Assembly (NCBI RefSeq): GCF_005938655.1
Contig: NZ_VCQT01000046.1
Coordinates: 62,001-126,000 of the forward strand
Origin: Alloalcanivorax gelatiniphagus
GTDB taxonomy: Bacteria; Pseudomonadota; Gammaproteobacteria; Pseudomonadales; Alcanivoracaceae
Length of the DNA: 64,000 nt
Direction of reading: 5' to 3'
Within the stretch, counting starts at the first letter, position 1; each line of letters begins with the position of its first letter. The notes beneath the pieces are model-generated. The model did not search any database. It saw only the letters and a list, made by a program, of their open reading frames with translations, and had not been told where the DNA came from. Both the position numbers and the translations under genes were made by a program. This document shows, piece by piece, positions 36,294 through 46,099 of this stretch.

Positions 36294-37958
36294 TCAATCC
36301 GCCGGCGCGGCCAGCGACATCTCCGGTTCCTCCCTGTTTGCCAGTTCCTCGGCTTCTAACCAGCCGCCGTCGGCGGCGGGCAGCCGCAGCCGGGAAGGCA
36401 ACCCCCGCTGGTCCAGGGCGGCCACGCGACCGATCAGGCCGTCCGGATAGCGCACCAGGCTGCCCACCGGCCAGATGCCGAAATGGTCCCGGTAGCGATT
36501 CACCCAGCGGCGGTCGAAGCGGGCACCGTTACGGTCCAGCCAGGCATAGATGTCGGTGACCGACCAGGGATCACGGCCCGGCCGCTGCCGGGACATAATG
36601 TCCACCACGTCCACCACCGATGCCAGCCGCGCCAGCTGGCTCAGGTCATCGCCCTGCCGCTGCCGGGGATAACCACTGCCATCCAGACGTTCGTTGATGT
36701 CTCCCACCACCGCGTCCAGCACCGGCCGGGTCAGCCAGCCGCAATCGTCCATGCGCTGCATCAGCAGGGGCACATGGCCCTGCAACCAGCTGTACTGGCG
36801 GGCATCCAGCACCGGCAGGGCGAGCAGGTTCGGAGGCAACAGCGCCTTGCCCAGATCGTGCACCATGGCGGCCGCGGCCAGGGCCTTGCACAGCGCCCGG
36901 GGCATGTTCTCGGCGCGGGCCAGGTCCAGCAAATGCACCGCCACGCCCAGACCATGGCGCACCAGCAAGGGCTCCCGGTCCAGGCAGCGGGTGGCGAACA
37001 GCAGGCCCTCCCGGTCCTCCTCCCAAAGCTCGATCAGACGGTCCGCCTGACGGGACAGTTGCGCGCCATCAATATGCTGCCCCTGGCGCAGAACCAATAT
37101 CTGGTTATCCAGCCAGCCGGCGCAGGGCGCCAGCTTTTCGGCCATGACCGGCACCGGGAAGCGGGAACGCGGGTTGGCCCTCAGGGGCGCCGGCGCCAAC
37201 CGCCGGAACAGGGATGAGGGGGCCAGATCCTTGCGCATGCCGCCGGCGGTACGCGCCGCTTCGCGCTCCACCTCCCGCACCAGGAACCACAGCCGGCGCT
37301 CCTGCTCCAGATTCAGATCCTCGAAGGAAAAGCCGACGCTGACCATGCCGCGCTCCGCATCCACCCGCTGATGGGGGGAGCGGGCCGCCACCTCGAAAAT
37401 ACTGCCATCGGGGAAGGTCATTTCCAGAGCCAGACGGTGGTCCGGGTCCAGACCGGCGGTCAGGCCGCTGGCTTCCAGCTCCACCCGACAACCGGTGAGC
37501 GACAGGTCGCGCAGATCACCGAGCCCGCTGACACCCCTGTCCCGGTCGTACACCGCCACCGCCGCTTGCATGCCAAGCCGCAGCTCCGCCCGGAAGGCGT
37601 CACGGCGCTGCTGCCACTCCAGATAGCCCGGGTAAGGACAGCGCAGCCACCACCGGCCTTCCTTGTCCTCTATATCCACGGCCTTGAGCACCGGCGTGCG
37701 GATCATGCCGCCCTGCCCCTGCCCCACCAGCCGGAAGCCCACGCCCCGGCGTAGCTTGCCGATACGCTCCCCCAGGGTGGAGATATCCAGCAGCAACGGC
37801 TGGCCGGGTTGGAACCCCTCCAGCAGCGCCGGCATGGGGTCGCTGTCCCGATTCTCCAGGGACAGGCCCAGGCCCGCGGGGCCGGACAAAATGGTCAGCA
37901 GCTCGTCAATGCGATCCGATTGAACGATCCGCTCGAAATCCTTGGGGGGAGACGTCAT
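36294..37958 (-). CDS. YcgR/PilZ flagellar-brake domain fused to an HD-GYP domain
   Basis: A 554-residue cytoplasmic protein. Residues 1-110 resemble the YcgR N-terminal domain. Residues 115-235 are PilZ, with both c-di-GMP motifs (R119xxxR123; D151xSxxG156). Residues 325-495 are HD-GYP, with H335, H367-D368 (VHDLGK), H395, ERLDGSGYP (423-431) and the late VVDIMSRQRP block. The usual His-His before ERxDG is Ile421-Asn422, so phosphodiesterase activity is uncertain. The start at 37958 has GAGGA 7 bases upstream. It has its own sigma-28 promoter and lies between fliC and fliD, so it is a late flagellar gene. Likely role: c-di-GMP-dependent motor brake with a built-in sensor or degradation module. 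Confidence 0.85.
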   Translation of the reverse strand: MTSPPKDFERIVQSDRIDELLTILSGPAGLGLSLENRDSDPMPALLEGFQPGQPLLLDISTLGERIGKLRRGVGFRLVGQGQGGMIRTPVLKAVDIEDKEGRWWLRCPYPGYLEWQQRRDAFRAELRLGMQAAVAVYDRDRGVSGLGDLRDLSLTGCRVELEASGLTAGLDPDHRLALEMTFPDGSIFEVAARSPHQRVDAERGMVSVGFSFEDLNLEQERRLWFLVREVEREAARTAGGMRKDLAPSSLFRRLAPAPLRANPRSRFPVPVMAEKLAPCAGWLDNQILVLRQGQHIDGAQLSRQADRLIELWEEDREGLLFATRCLDREPLLVRHGLGVAVHLLDLARAENMPRALCKALAAAAMVHDLGKALLPPNLLALPVLDARQYSWLQGHVPLLMQRMDDCGWLTRPVLDAVVGDINERLDGSGYPRQRQGDDLSQLARLASVVDVVDIMSRQRPGRDPWSVTDIYAWLDRNGARFDRRWVNRYRDHFGIWPVGSLVRYPDGLIGRVAALDQRGLPSRLRLPAADGGWLEAEELANREEPEMSLAAPAD

Positions 37959-37988
37959 GGAAGATCCTCGTAACACGCAGCCCCCAGT

Positions 37989-38015
37989 GTATCGGCTAAG
38001 GGGCTGAACGCTTTA
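37989..38015 (-). promoter_or_regulatory. Sigma-28 promoter of the YcgR-HD-GYP gene
   Basis: Minus strand TAAAGCGT, 11 bases, GCCGATAC, about 30 bases before the ATG. Confidence 0.8.
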
Positions 38016-38142
38016 TATGCAATCATCCACGAATGTCGTGGGGCCGGCGTGAAAGTCCCTCACGGCGGCCTTTGTGGGGAAGAAAAACGTCCCCGCGCCG
38101 GTTTCACCGGAGGCGCGCCACAGCTTTTTTTATGGTCGACCC

Positions 38143-38169
38143 TAAAGACCGGGCGTGTGCAGCCGAAAA
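38143..38169 (+). promoter_or_regulatory. Sigma-28 promoter of fliC
   Basis: TAAAGACC, 11 bases, GCCGAAAA, about 64 bases before the flagellin start, giving a leader of roughly 55-60 bases. Confidence 0.85.
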
Positions 38170-38232
38170 AAGGGGTAACGGCCCGCGCCGTTGCTCTCAT
38201 ACCCAAACGGTGAAATCGAAAAGGACATTGCC

Positions 38233-39510
38233 ATGTCAGTTATCAATACCAACATCACGGCCATGATCGGCCAGCAAAATCTGGGCAAATCCCAGAGCGC
38301 GCTGCAGACCTCCATGGAGCGTCTGTCCTCCGGCCTGCGCATCAACAGCGCCGCCGACGACGCCGCCGGCCAGGCCATCGCCAACCGCATGACCGCTCAG
38401 ACCACCGGTCTGGCACAGGCCCAGCGCAACGCCAACGACGGTATCTCCGTGGCGCAGACCGCTGAAGGCGCTCTCAACCAGGTCAACGACAACCTGCAGC
38501 GCATCCGTGAGCTGACCGTTCAGGCTCAGAACGACACCAACAGCGCTTCCGACCTGTCCTCCATCCAGGACGAGATCAACCAGCGCCTGGAAGAAGTTGA
38601 CCGTATTTCCCAGGAAACCAACTTCAACGGCGTTAAAGTGCTGGCTTCCAACCAGGAATTCTCCATCCAGGTAGGCGCCAACGATGGTGAGAAAATCACC
38701 ATGAACCTGAAAGAAATCAACGCCAAGACCCTGAAACTGGACAACTTCGACATCACCAAGGAAACCGTCCAGTCCGCTAACTTCGGCGACAAAGTGGCCG
38801 ACGGCGCCGGCGCCACCGCCAAATTCGCCACCGCCGACCTGGCCGACCTGGTTGACCAGAACGGTACCCCCCTGGGCGACGTAAGCGCCGACGGTAACAT
38901 CTATGAGAAAGCCGACGGCTCCGGCTACGCGGTTCTGGCCAGCGATGGCAACTACTACGGCGTGGACGCATCCGACTCCACTGGCCTGACCTTCGACAGC
39001 TCCGGCACCGCCCTTGATGCCGCCGATGTGGACACTCAGAACGGCCCGGTGACCAGCGTTAAAGCCGACGTGACCGCTGTCGACACCGCCACCAACCTGG
39101 GTTCCTCCGACCTGATCGAGCTGAACGACTCCAAAGGTAACGGTACCGGTGAGTTCGTGGTGGACAACGGCGACGGCACCTATAACAAGGTCAGCATCGC
39201 CACCGACGGCACCGCCACCAAGGGCGACGAAGTGAACGTTGACCCCCTGAAAGCTCTGGACGGCGCTCTGAGCAGCGTGGATAGCCTGCGCTCCGAGCTG
39301 GGTGCCATGCAGAACCGCTTCGATTCCGCCATCAGCAACCTGAGCACCACCGAAACCAACCTGACCGCGGCCCGTTCGCGCATCGAAGATGCCGACTACG
39401 CGGTGGAAGTGTCCAACATGACCCGCGCGCAGATCCTGCAGCAGGCCGGCACCTCCGTACTGGCCCAGGCCAACCAGGTACCGCAGGGCGTTCTGTCCCT
39501 GCTCGGCTAA
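38233..39510 (+). CDS. fliC: Flagellin
   Basis: Filament subunit, 425 residues. The N-terminal D0/D1 region (MSVINTNITAMIGQQNLGKSQ; SSGLRINSAADDAAGQAIA) and C-terminal D1/D0 region (ILQQAGTSVLAQANQVPQGVLSLLG) are conserved; the middle (about 175-335) is a Gly/Asp/Thr-rich variable domain exposed on the filament. The start at 38233 is fixed by homology and by AAAGGA upstream; an earlier start would add 14 residues. Codon use is more biased (GTT, GCT) than in its neighbours, fitting high expression. The only flagellin gene in the window. Confidence 0.98.
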   Translation: MSVINTNITAMIGQQNLGKSQSALQTSMERLSSGLRINSAADDAAGQAIANRMTAQTTGLAQAQRNANDGISVAQTAEGALNQVNDNLQRIRELTVQAQNDTNSASDLSSIQDEINQRLEEVDRISQETNFNGVKVLASNQEFSIQVGANDGEKITMNLKEINAKTLKLDNFDITKETVQSANFGDKVADGAGATAKFATADLADLVDQNGTPLGDVSADGNIYEKADGSGYAVLASDGNYYGVDASDSTGLTFDSSGTALDAADVDTQNGPVTSVKADVTAVDTATNLGSSDLIELNDSKGNGTGEFVVDNGDGTYNKVSIATDGTATKGDEVNVDPLKALDGALSSVDSLRSELGAMQNRFDSAISNLSTTETNLTAARSRIEDADYAVEVSNMTRAQILQQAGTSVLAQANQVPQGVLSLLG

Positions 39511-39533
39511 ACCGGTACCATCCGGTCGCCATG

Positions 39534-39560
39534 AAGGGCCCTTCGGGGCCCTTTTTTTTG
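39534..39560 (+). terminator. Rho-independent terminator of fliC
   Basis: AAGGGCCC, loop TTCG, GGGCCCTT followed by an eight-base T-run, 24 bases after the fliC stop. Confidence 0.9.
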
Positions 39561-39572
39561 CGCCCATCTTTG

Positions 39573-39728
39573 AGTAGGAGCGGCTGGGCGGCACTCCGCT
39601 TAAGGCACGATCCCCTCGGGTGCCATCGTTATCGCGACTGAAGTCGCTCCTACCCAGGGTTCAACGGTTCCGCTACCTCGAAGCGCAGCTGTGTGGGTGT
39701 CTTTTGTAGGAGCGACTTCAGTCGCGAT
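39573..39728. repeat. REP cluster between fliC and flaG
   Basis: A truncated unit (from 39573), an inverted complete unit (39631-39653) and a forward complete unit (39706-39728). The 305-base gap also holds the fliC terminator and the flaG sigma-28 promoter. Confidence 0.8.
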
Positions 39729-39749
39729 GAACCTTGGCCGTCTTGCCGC

Positions 39750-39776
39750 TAAAGATCACCGGGCGCCGGTCGATAA
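39750..39776 (+). promoter_or_regulatory. Sigma-28 promoter of flaG
   Basis: TAAAGATC, 11 bases, GTCGATAA (one mismatch in the -10), about 40 bases before flaG. Confidence 0.7.
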
Positions 39777-39815
39777 CAGGTTCGATACAATGACAAATAT
39801 TGCAGAGACCCCGCC

Positions 39816-40184
39816 ATGAGCTATCCGATCGACGGTTCCGCTTCCTCGCCGCAGGCGTCCCAGTTCTCTTATCTGGCCGCCCGACAGCGGGTGGAAAAGG
39901 TGCTTCAGCAACTGGCGGTGCGCCCGGACGCGGACCACACCACCGCAGCCGAGGCCCGCGCCGTGTCCGGCGAGGACCTGGTGCGCCCGGTTCAGCAGGT
40001 CAACGAGGTATTACGCCGCTATGGCGTGCAGTTCGAGATCAGCGACGACTCCGGCCGCACCATCATCCGTCTGATCGACCGGGACAATGGCGAGCTGATC
40101 CGTCAGATCCCGCCGGAGGAGGCCCTCAATGCGGCGCAACGGCTGGAGGAGGTAAAAGGTCTGTTGTTGCGTGAGGAAATCTGA
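39816..40184 (+). CDS. flaG: FlaG family protein
   Basis: A 122-residue protein with the FlaG core (GVQFEISDDSGRTIIRLIDRDNGELIRQIPPEEAL). FlaG proteins affect filament length; mutants make longer filaments in some species. The N-terminus is variable. Own sigma-28 promoter; convergent with fliE. Confidence 0.9.
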   Translation: MSYPIDGSASSPQASQFSYLAARQRVEKVLQQLAVRPDADHTTAAEARAVSGEDLVRPVQQVNEVLRRYGVQFEISDDSGRTIIRLIDRDNGELIRQIPPEEALNAAQRLEEVKGLLLREEI

Positions 40185-40245
40185 GAACGGGAAGCCCCCG
40201 ATTGAGCGCGGGCACGGCTCCCCTGCCCGGGAAACGCATGTCCGC

Positions 40246-40275
40246 GTTTTAACTTTCAACTTGTCACTTTCAACT
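40246..40275. repeat. TTTCAACTT-type short repeat at the flaG/fliE junction
   Basis: AACTTTCAACTT and CACTTTCAACT stand in tandem. The reverse complement occurs between the convergent fliR and flgL genes (51786-51808). Possibly a second intergenic repeat family. Confidence 0.4.
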
Positions 40276-40279
40276 ACCC

Positions 40280-40621
40280 TCAAACCTGCATATTCATGAT
40301 GTCTTTATAGGCATTCACCAACCGGTTGCGCATCTGCACCCCCATCTCGAAGGCGATGCTGGCTTTCTGGCCGGTGATCATCACGTCATGGAGTTCCACC
40401 CCGGGTTCGCCGGCCTGGAAGGCGCGGGCGCTGGCGGCGGAGTCCTGTTGCAGTTGGTTGATGCGCTCCAGGCTGCTCTGCAGAGCATCGCTGAAGCCGC
40501 CGCTGCCCACGGTGGCATTGAACCGCTCGCCCCGGGGGGCATCCGCGGGGCCGGCCTGGGCGGCCAGTTCACGCATTTGGGTCAGGGCCGCCTGCAGGGC
40601 GGGGGAGACCGATGTGCTCAT
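40280..40621 (-). CDS. fliE: Hook-basal body adaptor FliE
   Basis: A 113-residue protein joining the MS ring to the rod; also an early export substrate. The C-terminal block (SFEMGVQMRNRLVNAYKDIMNMQV-like, here IAFEMGVQMRNRLVNAYKDIM) is diagnostic. The start at 40621 has GGAG upstream; an ATG four codons earlier overlaps that RBS. It is divergent from fliF, as in E. coli. Confidence 0.95.
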   Translation of the reverse strand: MSTSVSPALQAALTQMRELAAQAGPADAPRGERFNATVGSGGFSDALQSSLERINQLQQDSAASARAFQAGEPGVELHDVMITGQKASIAFEMGVQMRNRLVNAYKDIMNMQV

Positions 40622-40864
40622 CCTGCGCTCCATTTCTCAGGGTCGATAAACCGGGATCGGATCACGGCGAGCAGATTAGCAGCGGGCCGCCGGGACCCAT
40701 GCGCCCAATTGACGGCAAAAAGCGGGGCTTTTCTCTCCTTTGACGTGCTCCCGGGTGCCGATAATGGCAAGCGTTGAATAACCGGTGGCCGGGGGATCGT
40801 GCCGCCGGCCCCGACCAAGAGACCTAGCAATGCCCGAACAGCACACCCAGATCCGGGGGATGGC

Positions 40865-42577
40865 ATGAGCAACGGCACCCCCAACCGGCCATCCGGCAAC
40901 CCCAGCGGCGCGGAAGCGCTTTTGGCACGGCTGCGCGCCAATCCGCTGGTCCCGCTGCTGGTGGGTGGCGCCGCCGTGATCGCCGTGGTGGCGGCGTTGC
41001 TGATGTGGGCCAGCACCCCGGAGTACCGGGTGCTGTTCAGCAATCTCAGCGAGGCCGACGGCGGCCGCATCATCAGCGAGCTGGAAAGCCGGGCGGTGCC
41101 CTACCGCTTCGCCGAGGGCGGCCAGGCCCTGATGGTGCCCGGCGATCAGGTCCACCGGCTGCGTTTGCAGCTGGCCGAACAGGGGCTGCCGGAAGGCGGC
41201 AACGTGGGCTTCGAGATCATGGACCGGCAGGCGTTCGGCATCAGCCAGTTCGCCGAGCGGGTCAATTTCCAGCGCGGTCTGCAGGGCGAGCTGGCCAGTT
41301 CCATTGAGGCCCTGGGGCCGGTGGCGCGGGCCCGGGTACACCTGTCCATGGCCAAGCCGTCGGTGTTCATCCGCGACCGTGAGCCGGCCAAGGCGTCGGT
41401 GATCCTGACCCTGGCGCCGGGGCGCGTGCTGGGCGAAGGCCAGGTCAACGCCATCGTCCATCTGGTGTCCGGCAGTGTGCCGGAACTGGCCATGGAAGAC
41501 GTGACCGTGGTGGACCAGGCCGGGCGCCTGCTGTCCCGGCCGGAAGGCGGCACCGGCGGCCTGGACGGCAGCCAGCTGGAATATGTGCGTGATCTGGAGC
41601 GCGGCTACCGCCAGCGCATCGAAAGCATTCTGGCGCCGATTCTCGGCCGCGACCGGGTACGTGCCCAGGTGGTGGCGGACGTGGACTTCTCCCGCCGCGA
41701 ACAAACCAGCGAGCGCTACGGCCCCAACCAGGACGGCAACCCGGCGGCGGTGCGCAGCCGCCAGCTCAACGAACAATACCGTGGCGGTGAGGATCTGGCC
41801 GCCGGCGTGCCCGGCGCGCTCAGCAACACCCCGCCGGGGGCGGCGCCGTCACCGATACAGAATGACCCGGCCAACGCCGACGGCAACGGCAATGGCGCCA
41901 ACACCAACGACCAACCGGTACGGCGCCTCAATCAGGACAGCGTGGTCAACTACGAAGTGGACCGGGACGTGACCCACGTACAGCACCAGCGCGCCCGCCT
42001 GGAGCGGCTGTCGGTGGCGGTGGTGGTGGATTACCACGACGTGGTCAACGACCAGGGCGAGACCGTGAGCGAACCGCTGGACCCGGAACGGCTGGAGCGT
42101 ATCCGCCAGCTGGTGCGCCAGGCCATGGGGTACTCCGAAGCCCGTGGCGACGGCCTGGAAGTGCTCAACAGCCCGTTCACCGAGGACACCGAGGTGCTGG
42201 AACCGCGTGACTGGTGGCGCGATCCGTTCTGGCAAACCCTGTTGCTGTCCCTGGGCCGCTGGCTGCTGGTGGGCCTGGCCGCGCTGCTGCTGTTCCTGTA
42301 CGTGATACGGCCGCTGCTGCGCCGCTTCCTGGAACAGCGTCCGGCACTGGCCCCGCAGGCCGCGGTGGCCCCGGCGCCGGTGGCCGCCGCGCCCTACGCC
42401 GCCCGGCCCAACGGCGACGCGCAGGAGCCGCGTGCCCAGGAGCCGGCCCAACCACGCCGCCGACGTCAGAAGAACGGCGCCCACGAACAGAACCTCAAGG
42501 ATCTGCAGGAAATGGCCCAGGAAGATCCGGCCATGGTGGCAATGATCGTACGCAGCTGGATGAACCGTAATGACTGA
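40865..42577 (+). CDS. fliF: MS-ring protein FliF
   Basis: Membrane ring protein of 570 residues on which the flagellum assembles. N-terminal membrane helix at about 31-52 ([21 protein letters not shown]), periplasmic ring-building motifs ([22 protein letters not shown]), a Gly/Asn-rich loop (about 325-360), a second membrane helix (about 460-480) and a C-terminal FliG-binding tail. The start at 40865 fits the family; a longer version adds 22 Pro/Arg-rich residues. A TTGACG, 16 bases, TAATGG promoter-like pair occurs at about 40740-40767. Confidence 0.96.
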   Translation: MSNGTPNRPSGNPSGAEALLARLRANPLVPLLVGGAAVIAVVAALLMWASTPEYRVLFSNLSEADGGRIISELESRAVPYRFAEGGQALMVPGDQVHRLRLQLAEQGLPEGGNVGFEIMDRQAFGISQFAERVNFQRGLQGELASSIEALGPVARARVHLSMAKPSVFIRDREPAKASVILTLAPGRVLGEGQVNAIVHLVSGSVPELAMEDVTVVDQAGRLLSRPEGGTGGLDGSQLEYVRDLERGYRQRIESILAPILGRDRVRAQVVADVDFSRREQTSERYGPNQDGNPAAVRSRQLNEQYRGGEDLAAGVPGALSNTPPGAAPSPIQNDPANADGNGNGANTNDQPVRRLNQDSVVNYEVDRDVTHVQHQRARLERLSVAVVVDYHDVVNDQGETVSEPLDPERLERIRQLVRQAMGYSEARGDGLEVLNSPFTEDTEVLEPRDWWRDPFWQTLLLSLGRWLLVGLAALLLFLYVIRPLLRRFLEQRPALAPQAAVAPAPVAAAPYAARPNGDAQEPRAQEPAQPRRRRQKNGAHEQNLKDLQEMAQEDPAMVAMIVRSWMNRND

Positions 42578-43565
42578 GCTGAGCCATCTCCGACGCGGAG
42601 CGATTCTGCTGCTGGCCCTGGATGAGGACAGCGCCGCCGAGGTATTCCGCCACCTGTCCGCCCGGGAAGTGCAGGAAATCAGCCAGGAAATGGCCAATCT
42701 GGGCCATGTTTCCCATGATCAAATGCGCCAGGTCCTGGACGATTTCTACGACGAGTCGGAGCAATACGCGGCGCTCAATCTGTACTCCAGCGACCACATC
42801 CGTTCGGTGCTGACCAAGGCCCTGGGCAGCGAGCGCGCCTCCAGCCTGCTGGAAGACATCCTGGAACAGAGCGGCGCCAATTCCGGCATCGACGCGCTCA
42901 ACCTGATGGAAGCCAATATCGTCTCGGAAATGATCCGCGACGAGCATCCACAGATCATCGCCACCATCCTGGTGCATCTGGAACGGCGCCAGGCCGCCGA
43001 TGTGCTGGAGTATTTCGACGACCGCCTGCGCAACGACGTGGTGCTGCGTATCGCCACCTTCAGCGGCGTGCAGCCCGCCGCCCTGCAGGAGCTCACCGAG
43101 GTACTGGGCGGCATGCTCGACGGTCAGAACCTCAAGCGCAGCAAGATGGGCGGCGCGCGCACCGCCGCCGAGATCCTCAACCTGATGAACTCCAGCGCCG
43201 AGGAGCGAGTGATCGAGACGGTGCGCGCCCACAGCGAGGATCTGGCCCAGAAGATCATCGACGAGATGTTCCTGTTCGAGAACCTGCAGGACGTGGACGA
43301 CCGGGGCATCCAGCTGCTGCTCAAGGAAATCAACAGCAATTCCCTGGTGATCGCCCTGAAGGGCTGCAACGAACAGCTCAAGGAAAAATTCCTGCGCAAC
43401 ATGTCCACCCGCGCCAGCACCCTGCTGCGCGAGGACCTGGAAGCCAGCGGCCCGATCCGCGTATCCCAGGTGGAGAACGAACAGAAAGCCATTCTTCAGG
43501 TGGTACGCCGCCTGGCCGACAGCGGCGAGATCGTGCTGAGCGGTGGGGACGACACCTATGTCTGA
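42570..43565 (+). CDS. fliG: Motor switch protein FliG
   Basis: Rotor protein of 331 residues that converts stator action into torque. It has the N-terminal FliF-binding domain, the middle domain with [13 protein letters not shown], and the C-terminal torque helix ([22 protein letters not shown]) with the charged residues used against MotA. Overlaps fliF and fliH by 8 bases each. Confidence 0.97.
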   Translation: MTELSHLRRGAILLLALDEDSAAEVFRHLSAREVQEISQEMANLGHVSHDQMRQVLDDFYDESEQYAALNLYSSDHIRSVLTKALGSERASSLLEDILEQSGANSGIDALNLMEANIVSEMIRDEHPQIIATILVHLERRQAADVLEYFDDRLRNDVVLRIATFSGVQPAALQELTEVLGGMLDGQNLKRSKMGGARTAAEILNLMNSSAEERVIETVRAHSEDLAQKIIDEMFLFENLQDVDDRGIQLLLKEINSNSLVIALKGCNEQLKEKFLRNMSTRASTLLREDLEASGPIRVSQVENEQKAILQVVRRLADSGEIVLSGGDDTYV

Positions 43566-44271
43566 GACTTCCGGCAACCCGCGGCAGGCCTGGCGCCCCT
43601 GGCGCATGGCGGAACTGGACGAAGAACGGCCGAAGGCAGCGGCCGGCAAACCGAGCGATCCCTCCTTCGACCACCAATCGGAACTGCGCGCGCTGCGTGA
43701 AAAGGTGCGCGAGGAAGCCTGGCGGGAGGGTCACCAGGCCGGCTACGAAGCCGGCCACCGCGAAGGTCTCGACCAAGGCCTGGAACAAGGCCGTCAGCAG
43801 GGCGAGCAGGAAACCGCCCGCCAGCGCGTGGACACCCTGATGCCCCTGGCGGAACTGGCGCGCGGCTTCAGCGAGGCGTTACGCACCCTGGACGGTGAGG
43901 TCGCCGAACAACTGGTGGATCTGGCCCTGGCCACCGGCCGCCAGCTGGCCGGCGAGGCGCTGCGCGCGCGCCCCCGCCAGGTCCTCACCATCGTCCGCGA
44001 ACTGATTCACGACGAGCCCTCCCTGAACGGCAAAACCCGGCTCTGGCTGCACCCCCTGGATCTGGCCCTGGTGGAAAAGGACCTGGGCGCGGAACTGGCG
44101 GCGGCGGGTTGGAAGCTGCACCCGGACGACCAGCTCCAGCGGGGCGGCTGCCGGGTCACCAGCCCCAGCGGCGAACTGGACGCCACCTGGGAGACCCGCT
44201 GGGCCACGGTGGCCAGCCGGGTGCGGCGCCGCCGTCGCGCCGACGATCAGGAATCCGGAGAGCCCTCATGA
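43558..44271 (+). CDS. fliH: Export ATPase regulator FliH
   Basis: A 237-residue coiled-coil stalk that binds FliI. It shows the expected GxxxG-type repeats ([28 protein letters not shown], about 63-90) and a C-terminal FliI-binding domain. The start at 43558 gives an 8-base overlap with fliG; its stop overlaps the fliI start (ATGA). Confidence 0.93.
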   Translation: MSETSGNPRQAWRPWRMAELDEERPKAAAGKPSDPSFDHQSELRALREKVREEAWREGHQAGYEAGHREGLDQGLEQGRQQGEQETARQRVDTLMPLAELARGFSEALRTLDGEVAEQLVDLALATGRQLAGEALRARPRQVLTIVRELIHDEPSLNGKTRLWLHPLDLALVEKDLGAELAAAGWKLHPDDQLQRGGCRVTSPSGELDATWETRWATVASRVRRRRRADDQESGEPS

Positions 44272-45638
44272 GCGCCGCCGAACGCCACCACCAGCACTGG
44301 TGCCAGGCCCTCGGCCAGGTCAGCGAACGGATCGCCGGTGCCCCCGCCTACCTGACCAGCGGCCGGGTGGTACGCGCCGCCGGCCTGGTGCTGGAGGTGG
44401 TGGGCCTGCGGGTGCCGCTGGGCAGCGGTTGCCGTATCGAACTGTCCTCCGGCGGCGGCCAGCCGGCCGGCTTCGCCGAGGCCGAGGTGGTGGGTTTCGC
44501 CGGCGACAGATTGTTTCTGATGCCGCTGGTGGAAATCAGCGGCCTGACCCCGGGGGCCAGGGTGTTTCCCCTGGGCCAGGATGGCGCCGGCGCGCGCCGC
44601 TTCCCCCTGGGGGACGCCCTGCTCGGGCGGGTGGTGGACGGCAACGGCCGCCCCCTGGACGACGGCGATCCGCTGGACGAAGCCCCCCACGACACCCTGG
44701 CGGCGCCGCCGCTGAACCCGCTGGCGCGGGCCCCCATCGACGCCCAGGTGGACGTGGGCATTCGCGCCGTCAACACCCTGCTGAGCATCGGCCGGGGCCA
44801 GCGCATGGGCCTGTTCGCCGGCTCCGGCGTGGGCAAGTCGGTGCTGCTGGGCATGATGGCCCGCTACACCAGCGCCGACGTGATCGTGGTCGGTTTGATC
44901 GGCGAGCGGGGCCGCGAGGTTAAGGATTTCATCGACAATATTCTCGGCGAGGAAGGCCGTCGCCGCGCCGTGGTGGTGGCGGCGCCGGCGGACACCTCGC
45001 CGTTGCAGCGCCTGCAGGGCGCCGCCTACGCCACCCGCCTGGCGGAGTATTTCCGGGACGCCGGCCGCAACGTGCTGCTGATCATGGACTCGCTGACCCG
45101 CTTCGCCATGGCCCAGCGGGAAATCGCCCTGGCCATCGGCGAGCCGCCGGCCACCAAGGGCTACCCGCCGTCGGTGTTCGCCAAACTGCCCGGTCTGGTG
45201 GAGCGCGCCGGCAACGCCGAAAGCGGCGGCGGTTCGATCACCGCCTTTTATACCGTGCTCACCGAAGGCGACGACCAGCAGGACCCGATCGCCGACGCCG
45301 CCCGCGCCATCCTCGACGGCCATGTGGTGCTGTCCCGGAGCCTGGCGGAGGCCGGCCACTATCCGGCCATCGACATCGAAGCCTCGATCAGCCGCGCCAT
45401 GAACCACATCGTCGACGACCGCCAGTGGCGGCGCGCGCAGCGCTTCAAGCAACTGTTCTCGCGCTACCAGCGCAACCAGGATCTGATCAGCGTCGGCGCC
45501 TACAGCCCCGGCCACGATCCGCTGCTGGATGAGGCGGTGCAGTTGTACCCGCGCATCGAGGCATTTCTGCAACAGGCAATCGACGAACGGGCCGATATCG
45601 ACAACGCCCGCCATGATCTGGAGGCACTGCTGCAATGA
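44268..45638 (+). CDS. fliI: Flagellum-specific ATPase FliI
   Basis: F1-beta-like ATPase that helps unfold and load export substrates. Walker A GSGVGKS (185-191, Lys190), Walker [18 protein letters not shown] and the C-terminal [13 protein letters not shown] region are intact. The 456-residue form from 44268 is preferred: the longer frame would begin deep inside fliH with an Arg/Pro-rich leader. Confidence 0.97.
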   Translation: MSAAERHHQHWCQALGQVSERIAGAPAYLTSGRVVRAAGLVLEVVGLRVPLGSGCRIELSSGGGQPAGFAEAEVVGFAGDRLFLMPLVEISGLTPGARVFPLGQDGAGARRFPLGDALLGRVVDGNGRPLDDGDPLDEAPHDTLAAPPLNPLARAPIDAQVDVGIRAVNTLLSIGRGQRMGLFAGSGVGKSVLLGMMARYTSADVIVVGLIGERGREVKDFIDNILGEEGRRRAVVVAAPADTSPLQRLQGAAYATRLAEYFRDAGRNVLLIMDSLTRFAMAQREIALAIGEPPATKGYPPSVFAKLPGLVERAGNAESGGGSITAFYTVLTEGDDQQDPIADAARAILDGHVVLSRSLAEAGHYPAIDIEASISRAMNHIVDDRQWRRAQRFKQLFSRYQRNQDLISVGAYSPGHDPLLDEAVQLYPRIEAFLQQAIDERADIDNARHDLEALLQ

Positions 45639-46078
45639 CCGCGTCCAATCCTCTCGAAACCCTGATCGAAAAAAGCCGGGAAGCCCGCGACCAAGCCGGC
45701 CGACTGCTCGCCGACGAACGCCGGGGCGAAGCGCAAAGCGCCGCCCAGCTGCACGCCCTGGAGCAGTACCGCGCCGACTATGGCCGGCAACTGCAGGAAG
45801 CCATGAACGCCGGCATCGACGCCGCCCGGCTGGGCGATTACCGGCGCTTTATCCGCTCCCTGGACGACGCCATCGAGCAGGCGCGCCAGGCTCTGGCTCA
45901 ACAGGGTCAGCGGGTGGCCGCCAGCCGCGACCAGTGGCAGCAGCGACAGCGGCAGCTGTCCAGCTACGACACCCTTTCCCAGCGCCGCGCGGCGCAGGCG
46001 CGCCACCAGGAGCGGCGCCGCGAACAGCGCGACAGTGACGAATCCACCAACAACGCCGTGGCCCGGCGACCGCGATAG
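45635..46078 (+). CDS. fliJ: Flagellar export chaperone FliJ
   Basis: A 147-residue coiled coil resembling the F1 gamma stalk, linking FliI to FlhA. It is strongly charged and helical ([26 protein letters not shown]). Identified mainly by position between fliI and fliK, length and heptad pattern. Start overlaps fliI (ATGA). Confidence 0.9.
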   Translation: MTASNPLETLIEKSREARDQAGRLLADERRGEAQSAAQLHALEQYRADYGRQLQEAMNAGIDAARLGDYRRFIRSLDDAIEQARQALAQQGQRVAASRDQWQQRQRQLSSYDTLSQRRAAQARHQERRREQRDSDESTNNAVARRPR

Positions 46079-46099
46079 GGCTCTGGCCCGGGAGACTTC

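Noticed and set aside
40763-40770. GCCGATAA as a sigma-28 promoter for fliF
   Set aside because: The bases 11 upstream (CTTTGACG) do not match TAAAG; fliF is expected to be class II, and a sigma-70-like TTGACG pair fits better.
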